64,000 nt of DNA from Bufo bufo (lineage: Eukaryota; Chordata; Amphibia; Anura; Bufonidae), in NCBI RefSeq assembly GCF_905171765.1, contig NC_053391.1:193450559-193514558 (forward strand), in the 5' to 3' direction. Below are positions 1 to 11,967 of this stretch, in pieces. The number at the start of each line of letters is the position of its first letter. Position 1 is the stretch's first letter. Below the pieces are notes generated by a model that searched no databases, was not told where the DNA came from, and worked only from the letters and a program-made list of their open reading frames with translations. The translations under genes were made by a program, and so were the position numbers.

Positions 1-141
1 AGGACTAGGATGAGAATTTTGCCAACAGAATTGTTTTACTTGGCGAATGCAAGTAGATACTAAAACAGACTTGTCAGGAGAGGTGAGGGATCCTCTTTAA
101 TGCATCTGCCCCATGCTTTCATCTTGCCCTCCCAGTCCTAC

Positions 142-389
142 CTTGCAGTTAGAGAAGGTGGATCTCCACATTGAATGTGGATAGTGCTAAGCTCCTGCAT
201 GCTACGTAGCCTTGTAGCCGGAACATTCGAGTTGGGGAGATGCGTGGTCTTCTTGTTCCGACGAGAACAGCAAGAGCTTGAAAATCCATGATGACTGGAG
301 AGTGACGGGCTGCGGCTGGAGGGATAGTTCTGCATGGAGCTCTCGCAGCAGTTCTGATCAAACATCTGTTGGTCCATGAACTCATGGTT
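142..389 (-). CDS. KCND3: Kv4.3 exon: distal cytoplasmic C-terminus
   Basis: The exon is 248 bp: 82 codons plus two bases of a split codon. The acceptor is TGTCTCTCCACAG and the donor GCAAG/GTAGGA. It starts [10 protein letters not shown] and contains [18 protein letters not shown], a [16 protein letters not shown] block and the conserved [12 protein letters not shown] block. These match KCND3 better than KCND2 (for example MQNYPS and THLPNSN). The serine-rich stretch is the region where Kv4 C-termini are phosphorylated and bind scaffolds. The reading frame is open throughout. Translation continues in a last exon beyond the left edge, so the C-terminal residues are not in the window. Confidence 0.97.
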
Positions 390-1156
390 CTGTGGAGAGA
401 CAAAATATCAATGCCGGAATGATTATGGCAGATACTGCTGAGTCTACAGAACGCCTTGCTATCACAGGGAGATACAGCACAGTAACGGCATTACACTTCC
501 AAGCAAGCACAACTCACTTTATAGCTCCAGTTTATTAATAAACCAATTTCTCAGCAGGCAAATTAGAACTATATCCAGCGTGTTGTGCGTTTGCTTTTCA
601 ATTAGAATGAAAGGGCTTGATAGAAATTAGAAAAAAAGTCTGCTGCTTCCCCCCCCCCCCCCCCCCCAGTAATGCTATTACCCATGGGCTATGTTTGTAT
701 AATGGCTGAGCCCCATTCAAGTGAATGAACCTGAGCTTCAATACCCGCTACAACCCCTATAATCAAATGGCACTGCAGTTAGACAAAAATCCATTTACAG
801 CCCTTTAACGGGTTACTGCAATTCAGATTTGAACTCGTGTTTATAATGGTAAGGACGCAGTATGCTTCGATTTTATGGCGAGATGGAATCTTAAAAAAGT
901 GCAATAACCTTTGTCTCGCCTTCCCGGTTTAATGCGCTCATATTACTTCTCATTTAGACAGAAATAACATTTTTTGCTGCAGTACTTTACTTCCATTATT
1001 TCTGCTGAATGCTTCTATGGCAAATTCTTGCCTACTGTGCAGTATAACTCTCTAGAGTTTACCATGAAAGCACTATCTATCATTCATAGATCTATTTTCT
1101 TTCGACTCCATTTGACACTGACTCATTGACCACATTTAGCAAACTTTTTCTCTGTG
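390..1156. other. Intronic stretch without recognised gene
   Basis: The stretch holds a homopolymer C run at about 651-667 and, at roughly 690-800, a degraded short palindromic repeat of the type seen again at 23273-23460 and 60070-60250 (an internal 'cccattcaa' core with inverted flanks). No exon or RNA gene was seen. Confidence 0.5.
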
Positions 1157-1159
1157 TTA

Positions 1160-1386
1160 GGCCTCATGCACACGACCGTTGTGTGTTTTGCGATCCGCCA
1201 TTAATATAACTGCCTATTCTTGTCCGCAAAATGGACAAGAATAGGACAGGTTATATTTTTTTGGCGGACCACGGAACGGAGCAACGGATGCGGAAAGCAC
1301 ACGGAGTGCTGTCCACATCTTTTGCAGCCCCATTGAAGTGAATGGGTTCGCATCCAAGCCGCAAATACTGTCGTGTGCATGAGGCC
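1160..1386. mobile_element. Harbinger-type MITE with TTA target duplication
   Basis: Inverted ends GGCCTCATGCACACGACC are flanked by TTA at 1157-1159 and 1387-1389. The core carries a 'tgtccgcaaaatggacaaga' hairpin. A 3-bp TTA duplication with GG-starting ends fits PIF/Harbinger elements. There is no coding capacity. Confidence 0.75.
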
Positions 1387-1389
1387 TTA

Positions 1390-2945
1390 GACAATCTGGG
1401 AGTGGGTGGATTACACAGAAACCAACTTAAAACCAAGAGTGGGCATTTTCACTGGTTTCATTGTTTAGACATAGACCTTGTTGTGGCAATGGATTGAAAC
1501 AAAGTGTATAAAAGTATATGCAAATATGTAGGGCCGCCATTAGGGCTGTGTGGTCGTAGTCGGTACTGCCTTAAAGTGCCTGTCCACAAAGATGGGAAAA
1601 AAAGGCTGCTAGCCATTACCTGCTAAACTATTCCTTCCCCTGGCAGTGTTTCCCTCTTGCCCACCAACAGAGCCCCTGCATACCTATTTTTAAATGGCTA
1701 TGCTTTCCAGCAGAGGGTAGTGGAAGGGTTAATGCTGCATACTTGGGGTCTAGTGGGTTACTAACCTCTCCAGGCTTCAGCATTGTCAGGCTGAACATTG
1801 ATAGTTTAGCTTCCTGTTTCCTCCCTGCACTGATCATAGAGATGAGTGCTGGGAAGGGATAGAGAGTATTGTGCAGCTGTAATTGTATGACTGCACAGTT
1901 ATCCCTATAATCCAGGATCACTCTCTCCTAACATTAAGGAGAGAACGTAAGGAGTCTTTTCAGAAGCAGACTTTACCGGGGGTTAGCTTCCGAGCTGTGT
2001 GGCCATGCTGCCATGAAACTAAAAAGAAGTGTGCGCACCTTTGGCGGGGGGGGGGGGGGGGGGGGAATGTTGGCAAACCCCCTCTCTTTGGCCGACCTAC
2101 GAAGGGAAACATACTTACCTGCTTCCTGGCATTGGCTCCCAGCTCCTTCTCTCCTGTTTTGATGCCGCTACAGCTAACTGCTGGCCACAAGAGTCTCCTC
2201 TTGTGTCATGTCAGATGGTCATGTGACCCAAGAGGAGCAGGTCATTGCTGAGGCCAGTAATTTGCTGCGTTTATGGCCTAGGGGACAAGGAGAGAAGCCA
2301 AGGCTGGGGAGAGAAGGAGCTGGGAGTCAGCGCCAGGAAGCAGGTAAGTATGCTTCCCTTCACATGTCTGCCAAAGGGGGGAGGGGGTTGCCAAATTCCC
2401 CTCCCAAAGGTTCAAAGCCCCTCTAAAGGGAACAGTGCCACCTGTCCCTTCACATAGTCATTGCAGGTTTTTGCCCACCCTGCTGTCAATAACACTTCAT
2501 TCTCTCTGCCCCATTTTCTGCCCACAGAGCCTTGTCACCTATTGTTCCCCATTGCCCCCAACAGAGCCCCTTCCCACCTACCATTTTTCCCCTGTTATCC
2601 ACAAAGCCCCTGCCAGGTTGTTTCTCCCCTGCTCCCCTTCCCCCACTACTACCCGCTACTTCTCCCACAGAGCCTTCCCTGTGCCTTTCCTCTGCCATGT
2701 GGCATCTCACCCCTACTGCCCCAGGGGTTCTGCCACCTTATGTTGTACCCTTAGAGCCATAATAAAGAGGGGTCAAAGGACGCAGACTTCTTGGCTGTGT
2801 TAGACTCAAACTCCTGATGGCGGCCCTACAAATACATTATATCCTCTCTCTAATTGATTGTCAATTGTTTTGCATCTGACTTAAAAAACCTGCGAATTTG
2901 CCCATCCTTAATTAAACACATGAATTAAAATAGAAAATGTAATAC
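1390..2945. other. Intronic stretch with G-run and degenerate C-rich repeats
   Basis: A G homopolymer of about 19 lies at 2046-2065. A loosely tandem C-rich array (recurring 'acagagcccc' and 'ttccccatt' phrases) spans about 2470-2760. The remaining sequence (1390-2040 and 2066-2470) was not recognised. Short reading frames here are artefacts of low complexity. Confidence 0.45.
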
Positions 2946-3002
2946 CTTGAAAGTGGAAGTTCGTACAGATAATAGGGGATCATCCACAAGATAGGACAAT
3001 CC
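2946..3002 (-). CDS. KCND3: Kv4.3 alternatively spliced 57-bp cassette exon (long isoform)
   Basis: The exon encodes 19 codons, Gly-Leu-Ser-Tyr-Leu-Val-Asp-Asp through Thr-Ser-Thr-Phe-Lys, between TCCTGTAG and AAG/GTATTA. Both ends are phase 0, so skipping it keeps the frame, as required of a cassette. In mammals the corresponding exon separates the long and short Kv4.3 isoforms and supplies a threonine reported as a PKC target. The Thr-rich VRTST segment is present here. The penultimate residue is Phe where I recall Ile in mammals. The acceptor polypyrimidine stretch is weak and purine-interrupted, consistent with regulated inclusion, though that is inference. Retention of this exon shows the locus is KCND3 and that the isoform choice can exist in this species. 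Confidence 0.95.
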
Positions 3003-3788
3003 CTACAGGACAACATGCCAATAGAAGATAAGAACACAAATTGATTGTACATTCCAGCATTCCATTTCTCAGCTCCAACATTCCATATCGCACATGCTGG
3101 GTTTTAAAGGACAAGGGTCTGCTTCACTGTCACAAGTTGTTCATTTCTAAAGGTCATTTAGCACAGAAGAACCTAATACTCCAATGGCATGAAATTTACA
3201 AAAATAGTGACTACATTATCTAAGATTGCGCCCTTGGATTATAGCCTGGTATCATGACTTCTATAGCTTTTGGGCAGTAATGTTCCCCTATGTCCGCTGT
3301 TGATTGACAGTCTCTTATCAACATTATTATTATTTCAGAATAATTTATGGTCTGTTAGAAGATCGCTCTTGTGACAATAAAGGTGCACCTTTGTGCTCTA
3401 AACAATTTTTTTATTCTCAATATTTAGCATCCACAAACAATAATTCTAATGATTGGCTTACCAATTGCCTCACTTCTGGATAGAGATTTTCTTCCCACAC
3501 AAAAGGAAAGATCCACCATGGACGCAATCCTATTATACAGTTCACTGATGCAAATGGTAGACATCACGTCCCACAATGGACGTTTGTCACTTTATCACTG
3601 GGTGCCGCATGGCTGGGATCCCACCAATCATTATCATGGGGACCAACCTCAAGGCACCCCGTTCAACTTCACTGCATGACCGCAGTGAGGAGGAGTTGGA
3701 ATGGTGTGGCAGTCGAGCATGTGCCCTACCACTCCTTTCAATGTCTGTAAGGCCAATGGAAGAAGCCTTAAAGGGAATCTGTCACATT

Positions 3789-4113
3789 AACATAGTAACA
3801 TAGTTTATAAGGCTGAAAAGGGACATCTGTCCATCCAGTTCAGCCTGTTATCCTGCAAGTTGATCCAGAGGAAGGCAAAAAAAACCTTGTGAGGTAGAAG
3901 TCAATTTTTCCCATTTTAGGGGGAAAAAATTCCTTCCCGACTCTAATCAAGAAATCAGAATAACTTCCTGGATCAACGACCCCTCTCTAGTAGCTATAGC
4001 CTGTAATATTATTACACTCCAGAAATACACCCAGGCCCCTCTTGAACTCTTTTAGTGAACTCACCATCACCACCTCCTCAGGCAGAGAGTTCCATAGTCT
4101 CACTGCTCTTACC
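3789..4113 (-). mobile_element. CR1-like LINE, 3' end only
   Basis: This is the same sequence as the tail of the larger CR1 copy at 35745-36010, in reverse orientation and extended slightly into the end of the reverse-transcriptase reading frame. The end carries the 'aacatagtaacatag' octamer-like repeat typical of CR1/L2 3' ends. It is 5'-truncated, as most LINE copies are. No coding function remains. Confidence 0.75.
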
Positions 4114-4128
4114 GACATTGTATATTAA

Positions 4129-4600
4129 AGGGGTTGGCCTATCTCAAACCCGATGGCATATCACTAGGATATGCCATCAATCTCAGATCGGTTCTGCGAC
4201 CCATTCCTATCTCCAGAACTGGGTCCCTTTGGTGAATAAGAGCACATTGTGTATGCGCAGAGTGCTCTCCATTCTCTGCTATGGGAGTTCTGAAAATTTC
4301 TGGGCAAGGAAGCCATAGAAGTGAATGGAGAGGGCACCAAGCATGCATGGCCCCCTCTCCATTCACTGCTAAGGGGCTTCAAAAAATAACAGAGCCAGTG
4401 CTCGGCCATTTTCAGAACTCCAAAAAGCAGTGAATGGAGGAAATGGAGGAAAGCCAAACTTGTGAGGTGCGCTTTCTTTCAATTTCGGGGGGCCCATTTT
4501 GGAGATAGGAACGGGTCGTAGAGGTGGAACCAGCACTAATCTAAAATTGATGGCATAGTCTAGCAATATGCCATCAATGTCTGAGATGGGAATAAGTCAT
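4129..4600. mobile_element. piggyBac-type MITE (TTAA, degraded right end)
   Basis: The left end AGGGGTTGGCC follows TTAA at 4125-4128. Internal inverted segments around 'ggatatgccatcaat' (4168-4183 and 4565-4580) show fold-back structure. The right end is not sharply defined. Confidence 0.45.
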
Positions 4601-4927
4601 ATCTGCAGGAAGCATGTTATAGAGCACTAGTAGCTAAGTTGATTAATATATAGTTTTCTACAAAAGGATTCAATATAACTTGCAATTTATTTATGAAAAT
4701 CTCTGGTCTTTCTATGTTTAGTAGCCATGTGGGTATTCTTATCAGTGATGAACAGATGTCAATAACTGAATAGGACCACCCACTGGACTCCTAGAAAGAG
4801 CAGAGATTTAAATGAACAAATGACTAGTTATACTGACTCTTTTCTTCCAAAATTATACAATAATCCGCTCTGATTTTCCTGCTCTATAACATGCCTCACC
4901 ATACTGAAAGTGACAGGTTTACTTTAA

Positions 4928-5260
4928 AGAGGTTGTCCGTGATATTGATATCGATGGGCTATCCTGTCTGAAGAGGCTGCTGTTTGAGTCCTACAGTTTC
5001 CTCACAGCTCATCAGGCACAGCGCCGTACATTGTATAGCAGCTGTGCTTGCTATTGAATGGGACTTAGCTGCAAATAGGCAATGTGACTGATCAACGTGA
5101 CATCATATGGCCTATGAAGAGGCCATAGCACTCACTGGAGCTCTACAGCCTCTTCAAACAGCTGAACAGAGGGGATGTTGGGAGTTGAACCCCCACCAAT
5201 CAGATGTTGATGACCTATCCTTGGGACAGGCCATCAATATCAAAATCTCAGACCACTACT
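4928..5260. mobile_element. piggyBac-type MITE flanked by TTAA
   Basis: TTAA occurs at 4924-4927 and 5261-5264. Related inverted ends (AGAGGTTGTC / AGTAGTGGTC) and an internal inverted pair around 'gatatcgatgggctatcc' and 'ggccatcaatatc' are present. It is non-coding and of the same family style as 8258-8600. Confidence 0.5.
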
Positions 5261-5264
5261 TTAA

Positions 5265-6640
5265 GGTGGTTTTACACCAAAAAAACACTTATTCCCTACC
5301 CACTGATCACCGGGAGTATTACTGCTGAACCCCTAGCAATCATAAGAACAGATGTCCACAATCTCCAAGTTAACTATCTGGTAGAGTACATGCTCTATCT
5401 CTAGTATTCCCATAGAAGTGAAAGGAACAGAGTGCTAGTGCTCTATTGTCATGGAGAGTCAGGAGGTCCATTCTCATGATTGCTGGGGTTCCCAGAGATT
5501 TGACCCTTAGGGATCACTTATAAGCTATCCTTCTTTGCAGGAAAACCCCTTTAACTCTTGCTTCAGAAGAAGAAGGTGAAAGTACGGTGGAGATGCAAAA
5601 GTGAAATGAATAAATGTATTATTAAATCTTTTTTTGGGAAGTTTGTCCATGAAGTGCTTTGTATGAAGCTCCTGACATGCATATCTTATCATATCATCAG
5701 TTATGCACTTTCCCGCTAAGCCCTGCCAGTTAGCTGTCTTAATAGATATTTTTTGTTTCTTCTCAGTAGGCAAATCTCAAACCAGCAGTGAGCCAATTTG
5801 TAGCAAATATCACATAGCCAATTCAGTAGCATTCTGGCAAGAAAATAGTTTAATGAGAAAGCAAAAACAAAGTTTTCAATACAAAGGCAAACTCAATCTA
5901 GTACAGTCAATTAGAAGCAAACATTGCATAAGAACAGGAGCATTTATATAGCATTGACAGACAATGCAATATAATAATGCAGATATGAAAAAATAAGCTG
6001 CTGTGCTTGTTGCTCTGTTGAATTTCTTATAGACAATAATGAACATAGACGATGTAAATGTTCAGGACAAGTACATTATATTAATGGAGAGGACAGACTG
6101 ATTTTTTTCCTTACTCATCATTTTTGCATGCTTGTGCAGAACAAGCCACTTTTTCTTATGACAATAACATATGTGTGTTTTGGACACTTGGTCACAACAA
6201 GTCACAGTTTTTTCCCAAAACACCAAGAAAAAGCTGAACACGAGACGGTGTAGTGTGTTTTAAAACACACTGTTTGTTAATGACGTCAACCATGCATTTA
6301 CACATAGCTATATATAGGTCAGTGTAATTATTTGCTATTGTTGTCATTGCATTTGAGGTTAAAAGGGAGGGGGGAGTCCTAGGAGACTAGAGGGTGTTAT
6401 ATACCAATTTTTAGGGGAATTGGAGAATATTCAATTCATGTAGAATGGATTTGGCTATGAATCAAATTATTGTTTAAAATGTCGCCGAATCAGACAAAAC
6501 AAATTTCTGAAAATTTGCTCATCTTTAGTTTATTGATCATGTATTTTTTTTTAGCACAGAATTTTATGTCATGTTTCTACTTGTGATGTTTTATATCTAT
6601 CACCGGAGGAAAATACGCTGATAAGATTGATACTGCACAT
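5265..6640. other. Intronic sequence, nothing recognised
   Basis: AT-rich unique-looking DNA. I see no exon, RNA gene or clear repeat end between the MITE at 4928-5260 and the fold-back at about 6698. Confidence 0.4.
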
Positions 6641-6697
6641 CCAGTAGGACCCCTGCTCAAAAAGAGGATCCCTGTATTTGAATCCACATTTCCACAA

Positions 6698-6895
6698 GCG
6701 CACCCTGGGTGGGATCCAATGTAGTTTATTTAACACGCTTAAGATTATACTTATATAGAATTAAAATCTTGTGGTTATGCATATAGAACATCTTAAAACC
6801 CTATGATGTTTTATATGCATAACCACAAGATTTTAATTCTGTAAGAATAATTTTAAGCATGTAAAATAAACTACATCGGATACCACCCAGGGTGC
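6698..6895. repeat. Inverted repeat (fold-back) with about 85-bp arms
   Basis: The arm at about 6700-6785 is reversed at about 6806-6893: GCACCCTGGGTGG and 'aaaatcttgtggttatgcat' recur as complements, as does 'aaactacat'. Short spacer. It may be a fragment of a larger fold-back retroelement; no target duplication was found. Confidence 0.65.
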
Positions 6896-7149
6896 TCTTG
6901 TTTTCCAATTCTGTGCAGTAAACTCCCAGACTCCACGAAGCAAAGGAACAGCCACAGCGATGTGTAAGTGCAGTGTCTGCGACTGCACCAGCTTGGAGAA
7001 AGGAAGAGGGACGCTCCTGCACCTAATAGCCGACTGCCTTGGCTACAATTCGGCTTACTGGAAACATCTAACAGTACCACACTGACTGATCTGGTGAGAT
7101 CTGGACTTTTCCAGAATATTTATTTTTAACTGCTAACAAATTTACTGTG

Positions 7150-7310
7150 CTAGGCGTAGAAAATGATAAATGAGACGGGCCTAGTGCCCCCCCCTTCCCC
7201 ACCCATGCCACTCCTGCTTTTTTAGACATGGCATGAGTGGTGAAAAGTCGCAGATTGAGGTGCAAATAACCTTTACAAAATTGTCATATATCATTTAGTA
7301 AATGAACCCC
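7150..7310. repeat. Dispersed 'gtcatttay / aataaatg' repeat, fragment
   Basis: It shares 'ggcgtagaaaatg', a 'gcctgcttttttagac'-like core and 'tagtaaatgaacccc' with copies near 9225-9590, 16045-16210, 37317-37530 and 53260-53510. It is a short non-coding DNA repeat of unknown superfamily. Confidence 0.5.
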
Positions 7311-8255
7311 TATATATGTTAATTTGCCAGCAATAAATTGTCCTGCATTTTGTAATCTGCAGTATGTAAAGATGCAGAGAACATCTAGCGGTGTGCTTCA
7401 TAAACCAATCTTGACTTAATAAAAGAGCACGAACAAACATTGTTCCACGTAAATTTCACATTTATTAGATTTTTTTTCTTCGGGACATTGTGCAGCCTTG
7501 CATTCACGAGCCAGAGAACTGAGCTCACAAATGTATTTTTAATGTAAAATATTTTTGGTGAAACATTCTTATGTAGCCCTAATTAACTTATGGTGGTGAC
7601 AGTTGGGGGAAAGTTTTTTTTCTATTTGCTGCAGATATCAACTGGATTTTTTGGTTTTATATGTATGGTACATTATCTTCCTTAGAACATGTTATGCTGG
7701 CTGTCAATGTGCTCTAATATAATGAATATTATAAGGCTGTTCTAGACCGTTAACGTTGATAGATCAACATTAGACTGAGCTATCATTATTTGATTTGTGG
7801 ACATTTGACTCCCGACACCCCCTCCAATCAGCTGAATTAAGACGTCACTGTGTCCCATTTATTGTTTACCCAGGCATTTTACATACAGCACATGTGATTG
7901 AGACTGAGTTGTAAGACCAGGCACAGCCACAACCATATGTAGGCCATCAATATCAAAGGGATTCTCTTACAGGTGCAGGGATTAGCAAAAAAAAAGTTCC
8001 CTTCTTCTTCACGTCTGGTCTCTGCTGGATTAGAGGTGTGACAACATGTGACTGCTGTCACCACCAAGGCCATTGAGTGGCCAACCGTGGTGCATGCGTG
8101 TAGACGGCATGTCACACTTCCAGTCCACCGGAGATCAATAGTGGAGGAGAAGGGCGCCCAATGCTGGATCAAGAGCGCAGGTTGACAGGTCAGCCTTTTT
8201 TCAAATCCCTCCACCAGTCCTTATGATATAAAAATTTGTTACTGGTCTTAGAGAA
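7311..8255. other. Intronic sequence, nothing recognised
   Basis: Mostly AT-rich DNA. No exon, splice-site pair or sharp repeat boundary could be supported here. Confidence 0.4.
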
Positions 8256-8257
8256 GC

Positions 8258-8600
8258 CTAAAGGGGTTGTACAGGGGTTTTATACTGATGACCTACCCTC
8301 AGGATAGGTCATCAATATCGGATCGGTGGGGGTCCGACACCACCACTCCAGCCGATCAGCTGGCACTCCATGTGAGCTCTGCTTCCTCTTCATTACACTG
8401 TGCATCGTCTCCCTTGCAGTGTCGGAGTAGTGTAATTACAAGTACTCGCTCCATTCAAGTGACTGGAGCGAGTACTTGTAATTACACTTGCCTCCGAGGC
8501 GACGGAGCTCTGCCTCCTCTTCAAAGAGCTGATTGGTAGGGGTGCTGGACGTGGGACCCCCACTGATCAGATATTGATGACTTATCCTGAGGATAAAAAG
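8258..8600. mobile_element. piggyBac-type MITE, palindromic
   Basis: The left end AGGGGTTGTACAGGGG is followed by 'gatgacctaccctcaggata', which is reversed at the right as 'tattgatgacttatcctgag'. An internal 25-bp-scale palindrome lies around 'gtaattacaagtactcgctcc'. It is non-coding. Confidence 0.55.
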
Positions 8601-8602
8601 TG

Positions 8603-8735
8603 CCAAAGAAAAAATACAACGCTTCGACTGCATGGTAGTCTTTCTCAAGTCGAAACATTGCATTTTTTCTTTTTGTACATTATTATGGACCCTTTGTGAA
8701 TAAAGAACTTTTGGAGGACATGCTGTCATTGACCT
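8603..8735. repeat. Fold-back fragment with hammerhead-like core
   Basis: On the minus strand the sequence reads TTGAGAAAGACT, a short loop, AGTC, then GAAGCGTTG, which resembles a hammerhead core around a 4-bp stem II. The flanking 'gcattttttcttt' segments are inverted. Downstream is 'aataaagaacttttgg'. It looks like retroelement-derived debris. Confidence 0.35.
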
Positions 8736-9224
8736 TTTTTGAGGTATCTATGTAGCAACCATAGTGGATCTGAGGTTGCACGGTGGCTGGTGCATTCCTG
8801 GAAGAATCTATGGTACACTAGTGCTGCTTTCAACCTGTGTTTATCCTGAGGATAGGTCATAAATATAAAACCCCTGCGCAATACCTTTAATGTCTCAGAA
8901 GATCTTTAGGATTTGACATTACTGAGATTGTAAGTGACTACTGTATAAGGCCACAAGGGTCCATGTGCACATCAAAGCCGAGAGCCTGGACACCAGCTTT
9001 GGCAATCTATTCAATCTATGAGTCTGTAGGATCTACAGGCCCTGCTGCAACATCTGTGGGCAAATGTGCTGCAGTACACCATGTGGAATGCCTCCATGTC
9101 CACCATATCTCATCTTGTATCCAGGCTAGAGGCAGCCCAACAGGGTACTAGAACCTCCTTTTAGTTGTACGGTTTTCTCCAATAAACATATCCTTCTAGA
9201 TTCTTATAATTCCTAGGAAACATA

Positions 9225-9590
9225 ATGGGGGTCATTTATGACCAGGTATACGCCATTTTTGTGGTGTATATCTGGCACGGATTCTGTCGCACTCCATGGT
9301 GCGGCAAAATCTGCGTCTTCTTACCCGCTCACGCCAGGTCTAAAAAAGTGGGCATGGTGTGGGCAGGGAAGGGGAGGGGACTGTCTCATTCATCATTTTC
9401 TGATTTAGGTGTAGACAATGGTCTAAATATAAGAGATCAAGGAAACTGTCTTACATTTAGAATCGGCACTGTATGCACCGAGGTTATGTCGAGGCTGGCG
9501 CCGCTACATAAATTCGGCGTTCCACCGCCAGCTATAGGGCTTAATAGGACCGGCATCTAAAACGCCAGTCTTAATAAATGTGCCCCAATG
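9225..9590. mobile_element. Dispersed 'gtcatttatgacc...aataaatgtgcccc' element
   Basis: It begins GGGGGTCATTTAT and ends ATAAATGTGCCCC, which are inverted with respect to each other, with inner inverted 'cttaata..cgcc' segments. Other copies occur across the window. It is a non-autonomous DNA element with no coding capacity. Confidence 0.6.
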
Positions 9591-9874
9591 TTTTAAATGG
9601 ACAAGTAAAGCCAAGCTCATTAACCAGTTTTCTGAGCTACGCTTACGACCACAGCTATTTATCATGACCATCTCCATTCAGATTCTTCAGGCATAATAGT
9701 ATTGATTACTGTGCAGCTAAACAAATGAATCCTGCTTGTGTAAAACTTGCAGATGTAGTAATTGATGAATTTGTCATTAAACTTTTTTTTTTTTGTGTGT
9801 GTGTAAACAGGGTTGTCCAACCATCTTAAAATTTTTGAAGCCACTTAGAATATTAGAAATTATACTTACCTTAA

Positions 9875-10359
9875 AGGGCATCTGTCAGCAGATTTGTACC
9901 TATGAAACTGTCTGACCTGTTACATGTGCACTTGGCAGCTGAAGGCATCTGTGTTGGTCCCATGTTCATATGTGCCTGCATTGCTGAGAAAAATGATGCT
10001 TTAGTATATGCAAATGAGCCTCTAGGAGCAATGGGGGCGTTGCTGTTACACCTAGAGGCTCAGCTCTCTCTGCAGCTGCACGTTCCCTCTGCACTTGGAT
10101 TGACAGAATCAGCTGTGATGGCGTTTTCACTGCCTAGCCCTGTCAATCAAAGTGGAGAACGCCTGGCAGTTTCAGAGAGGGCGGAGCCTCTAGGAGTAAT
10201 GGCACCGCCCCGTTGCTCCCAGAGGCTAATTTGCATATATTAAACCATTTATGGCAATTACGGCACATATAATCATGGGACCAACACAAACGCCTTCAGC
10301 TGCTCGGCGCACATACAACAGGTCAGCCAGTTTCATAGGTATAAATCTGACAGATTGCC
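9875..10359. mobile_element. piggyBac-type MITE with palindromic ends
   Basis: TTAA at 9871-9874 precedes AGGGCATCTGTCAGCAGATT. The right end is the complement (AATCTGACAGATTGCC) followed by TTCAA, a mutated TTAA. 'acctatgaaactg' and 'cagtttcataggt' form long inverted arms. Confidence 0.7.
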
Positions 10360-10844
10360 TTCAACGATCCTGGCAGTCTCTGTACTTCCTTCTCCATCTA
10401 AGACTTCTTGACATGGACTTGTGACCGCTACAGCCAATCACTAGCCACAGCGGTGACCTCAGTGGTGTTCACAGATCAGCCAGTGATTGGCTGCAGTGGT
10501 CATATTTTTACGATGAGACCATATTGCTGGAGCAGGAAGTACAGAAACTGGAAAGGGATCGGGAGGCATTGGAGCAGAAGCACAAGAGTTTTTTTTTATT
10601 ATTTTATAGCTCTCTAAGCGGTTTTCAAAAAATTGTACATGGCTAGACAGCTCCTTTAAGATCCTGCAGTAAGTTTACCTAAAGTCTAAGGAAAACTAAC
10701 ACATTAAGGTATCTTTGATAGTTCTGTATGAAGATCTCACTAGCCACATGCATTGTGCGGGTTACATTCATCCCTGGGAAGACAGGTGGTTCATAGAATG
10801 AGCCATACATAGCAGATTGTGTCATCGGCCACGGTTGTACTTAC

Positions 10845-10937
10845 AGTTGTCTTTTCCAGGCAGTGCAGCAGGTGGTGGTGTTGACTTTCTATCAGGGAAG
10901 CTGTTTTTGCAATGTGCGGTTCTTCCTCGGTGGAGCC
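10845..10937 (-). CDS. KCND3: Kv4.3 exon: C-terminal histidine-rich segment
   Basis: The exon is 93 bp (31 codons) and phase 0 at both ends. The acceptor is CTCTGCTTAG and the donor ACT/GTAAGT. It begins Gly-Ser-Thr-Glu-Glu-Glu and contains [18 protein letters not shown], a highly conserved signature of Kv4.2 and Kv4.3 C-termini. It is too short for an ordinary open-reading-frame search and was found by reading for this motif. The first third differs from mammalian Kv4.3: it appears to carry one extra codon ([10 protein letters not shown] against a form one residue shorter) and several substitutions, while the His-rich part is unchanged. It lies between the proximal C-terminal exon and the alternatively spliced cassette. 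Confidence 0.95.
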
Positions 10938-11344
10938 CTAAGCAGAGACAGAGCTTAACATTAATGCATTTAATAAAGCCCACTGTGAAATAAGGGATCA
11001 GAACGGTTCTGAGCTGTGACTTGTAAAGTGGATTGTCCGGCCACAGGTTACTTTTCAGAAGACTATACCTGATAATCCTTCCTCCTAATTCCTCCTAACT
11101 GGTTCCTTCCACTGCTCATAGATGCAGCACAAGTTCCATATGATAAAGACAGGTCGAAGTTGTCAGCAATGCATGCGTTTAGCAGTAATGGGTATACATT
11201 AGTATTTTTCTTTCAGTGTTGCAACACTTTTGTTTTAAAGTTTGTATTATTTGGATTGTTGATATTTTAGGTTTGCTTCATTGATCCTTCCTACACAATG
11301 TTATCCGTGTATAAACTATCGTTCATTTTATTGTGGAATTCTTA

Positions 11345-11614
11345 AGGAGGACCTGTCACCTCAGTGGTTAGCACTGGTGCCTTGCAGAGCGGGGGTCCTA
11401 GGTTTGAATCCAACGAAGAACATCTGCATGGAGTTTGTATCTTCTCCCCATGTTTGCTTGGGTTTCCTCCGGGTACTCTGGTTTCCTCCCACACGCCAAA
11501 GAGATACTGATATGGAACTTAAATTGTGACCCCCATTGGAGACAGCTTGATGCTAATGTCTGTAAAGTGCTGCAGAATATAGTAGCGCTATATAAGTGAG
11601 TATAATAAATAAAT
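11345..11614 (+). mobile_element. tRNA-derived SINE (V-SINE-like core)
   Basis: The tRNA-like head has an A-box-like CTCAGTGGTTAGCAC and a B-box-like GGTTTGAATCC. The body contains the 'gggtttcctccgggtactc' core known from V-SINE families. The tail reads 'gcgctatataagtgagtata' with (ATAA)n. A second copy in reverse orientation lies at about 61997-62156. Confidence 0.8.
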
Positions 11615-11967
11615 ACTTACATTCTCCTTGTGCCATTCCTTTATTATTCCTGCTAGAAGTTATGAATGAATTACATTACAGTTTGCAATCAACATCCAGA
11701 TGGGTGGTAACCGTTGGGGGTCTGTCTCTGCACAGTCTGACATTATCCAATCAGTGCTGCCAGTGTCAGACTGTGCAGGGACCCCCCCCCCCCCCTCGCA
11801 AATGGTAACTCCCAAATGGACCTTCACTGCAAACTGCTAGTAGTTCATTTATAACTTCTAGCAGAAATGATAAAGGAATAGTACATCATAGAGTGATGAG
11901 AATAGATGCTCCAGGATTATTATTACATGGAGAATGCAAGTAGTTACTAAAATGGAAAAGTCAGGAG

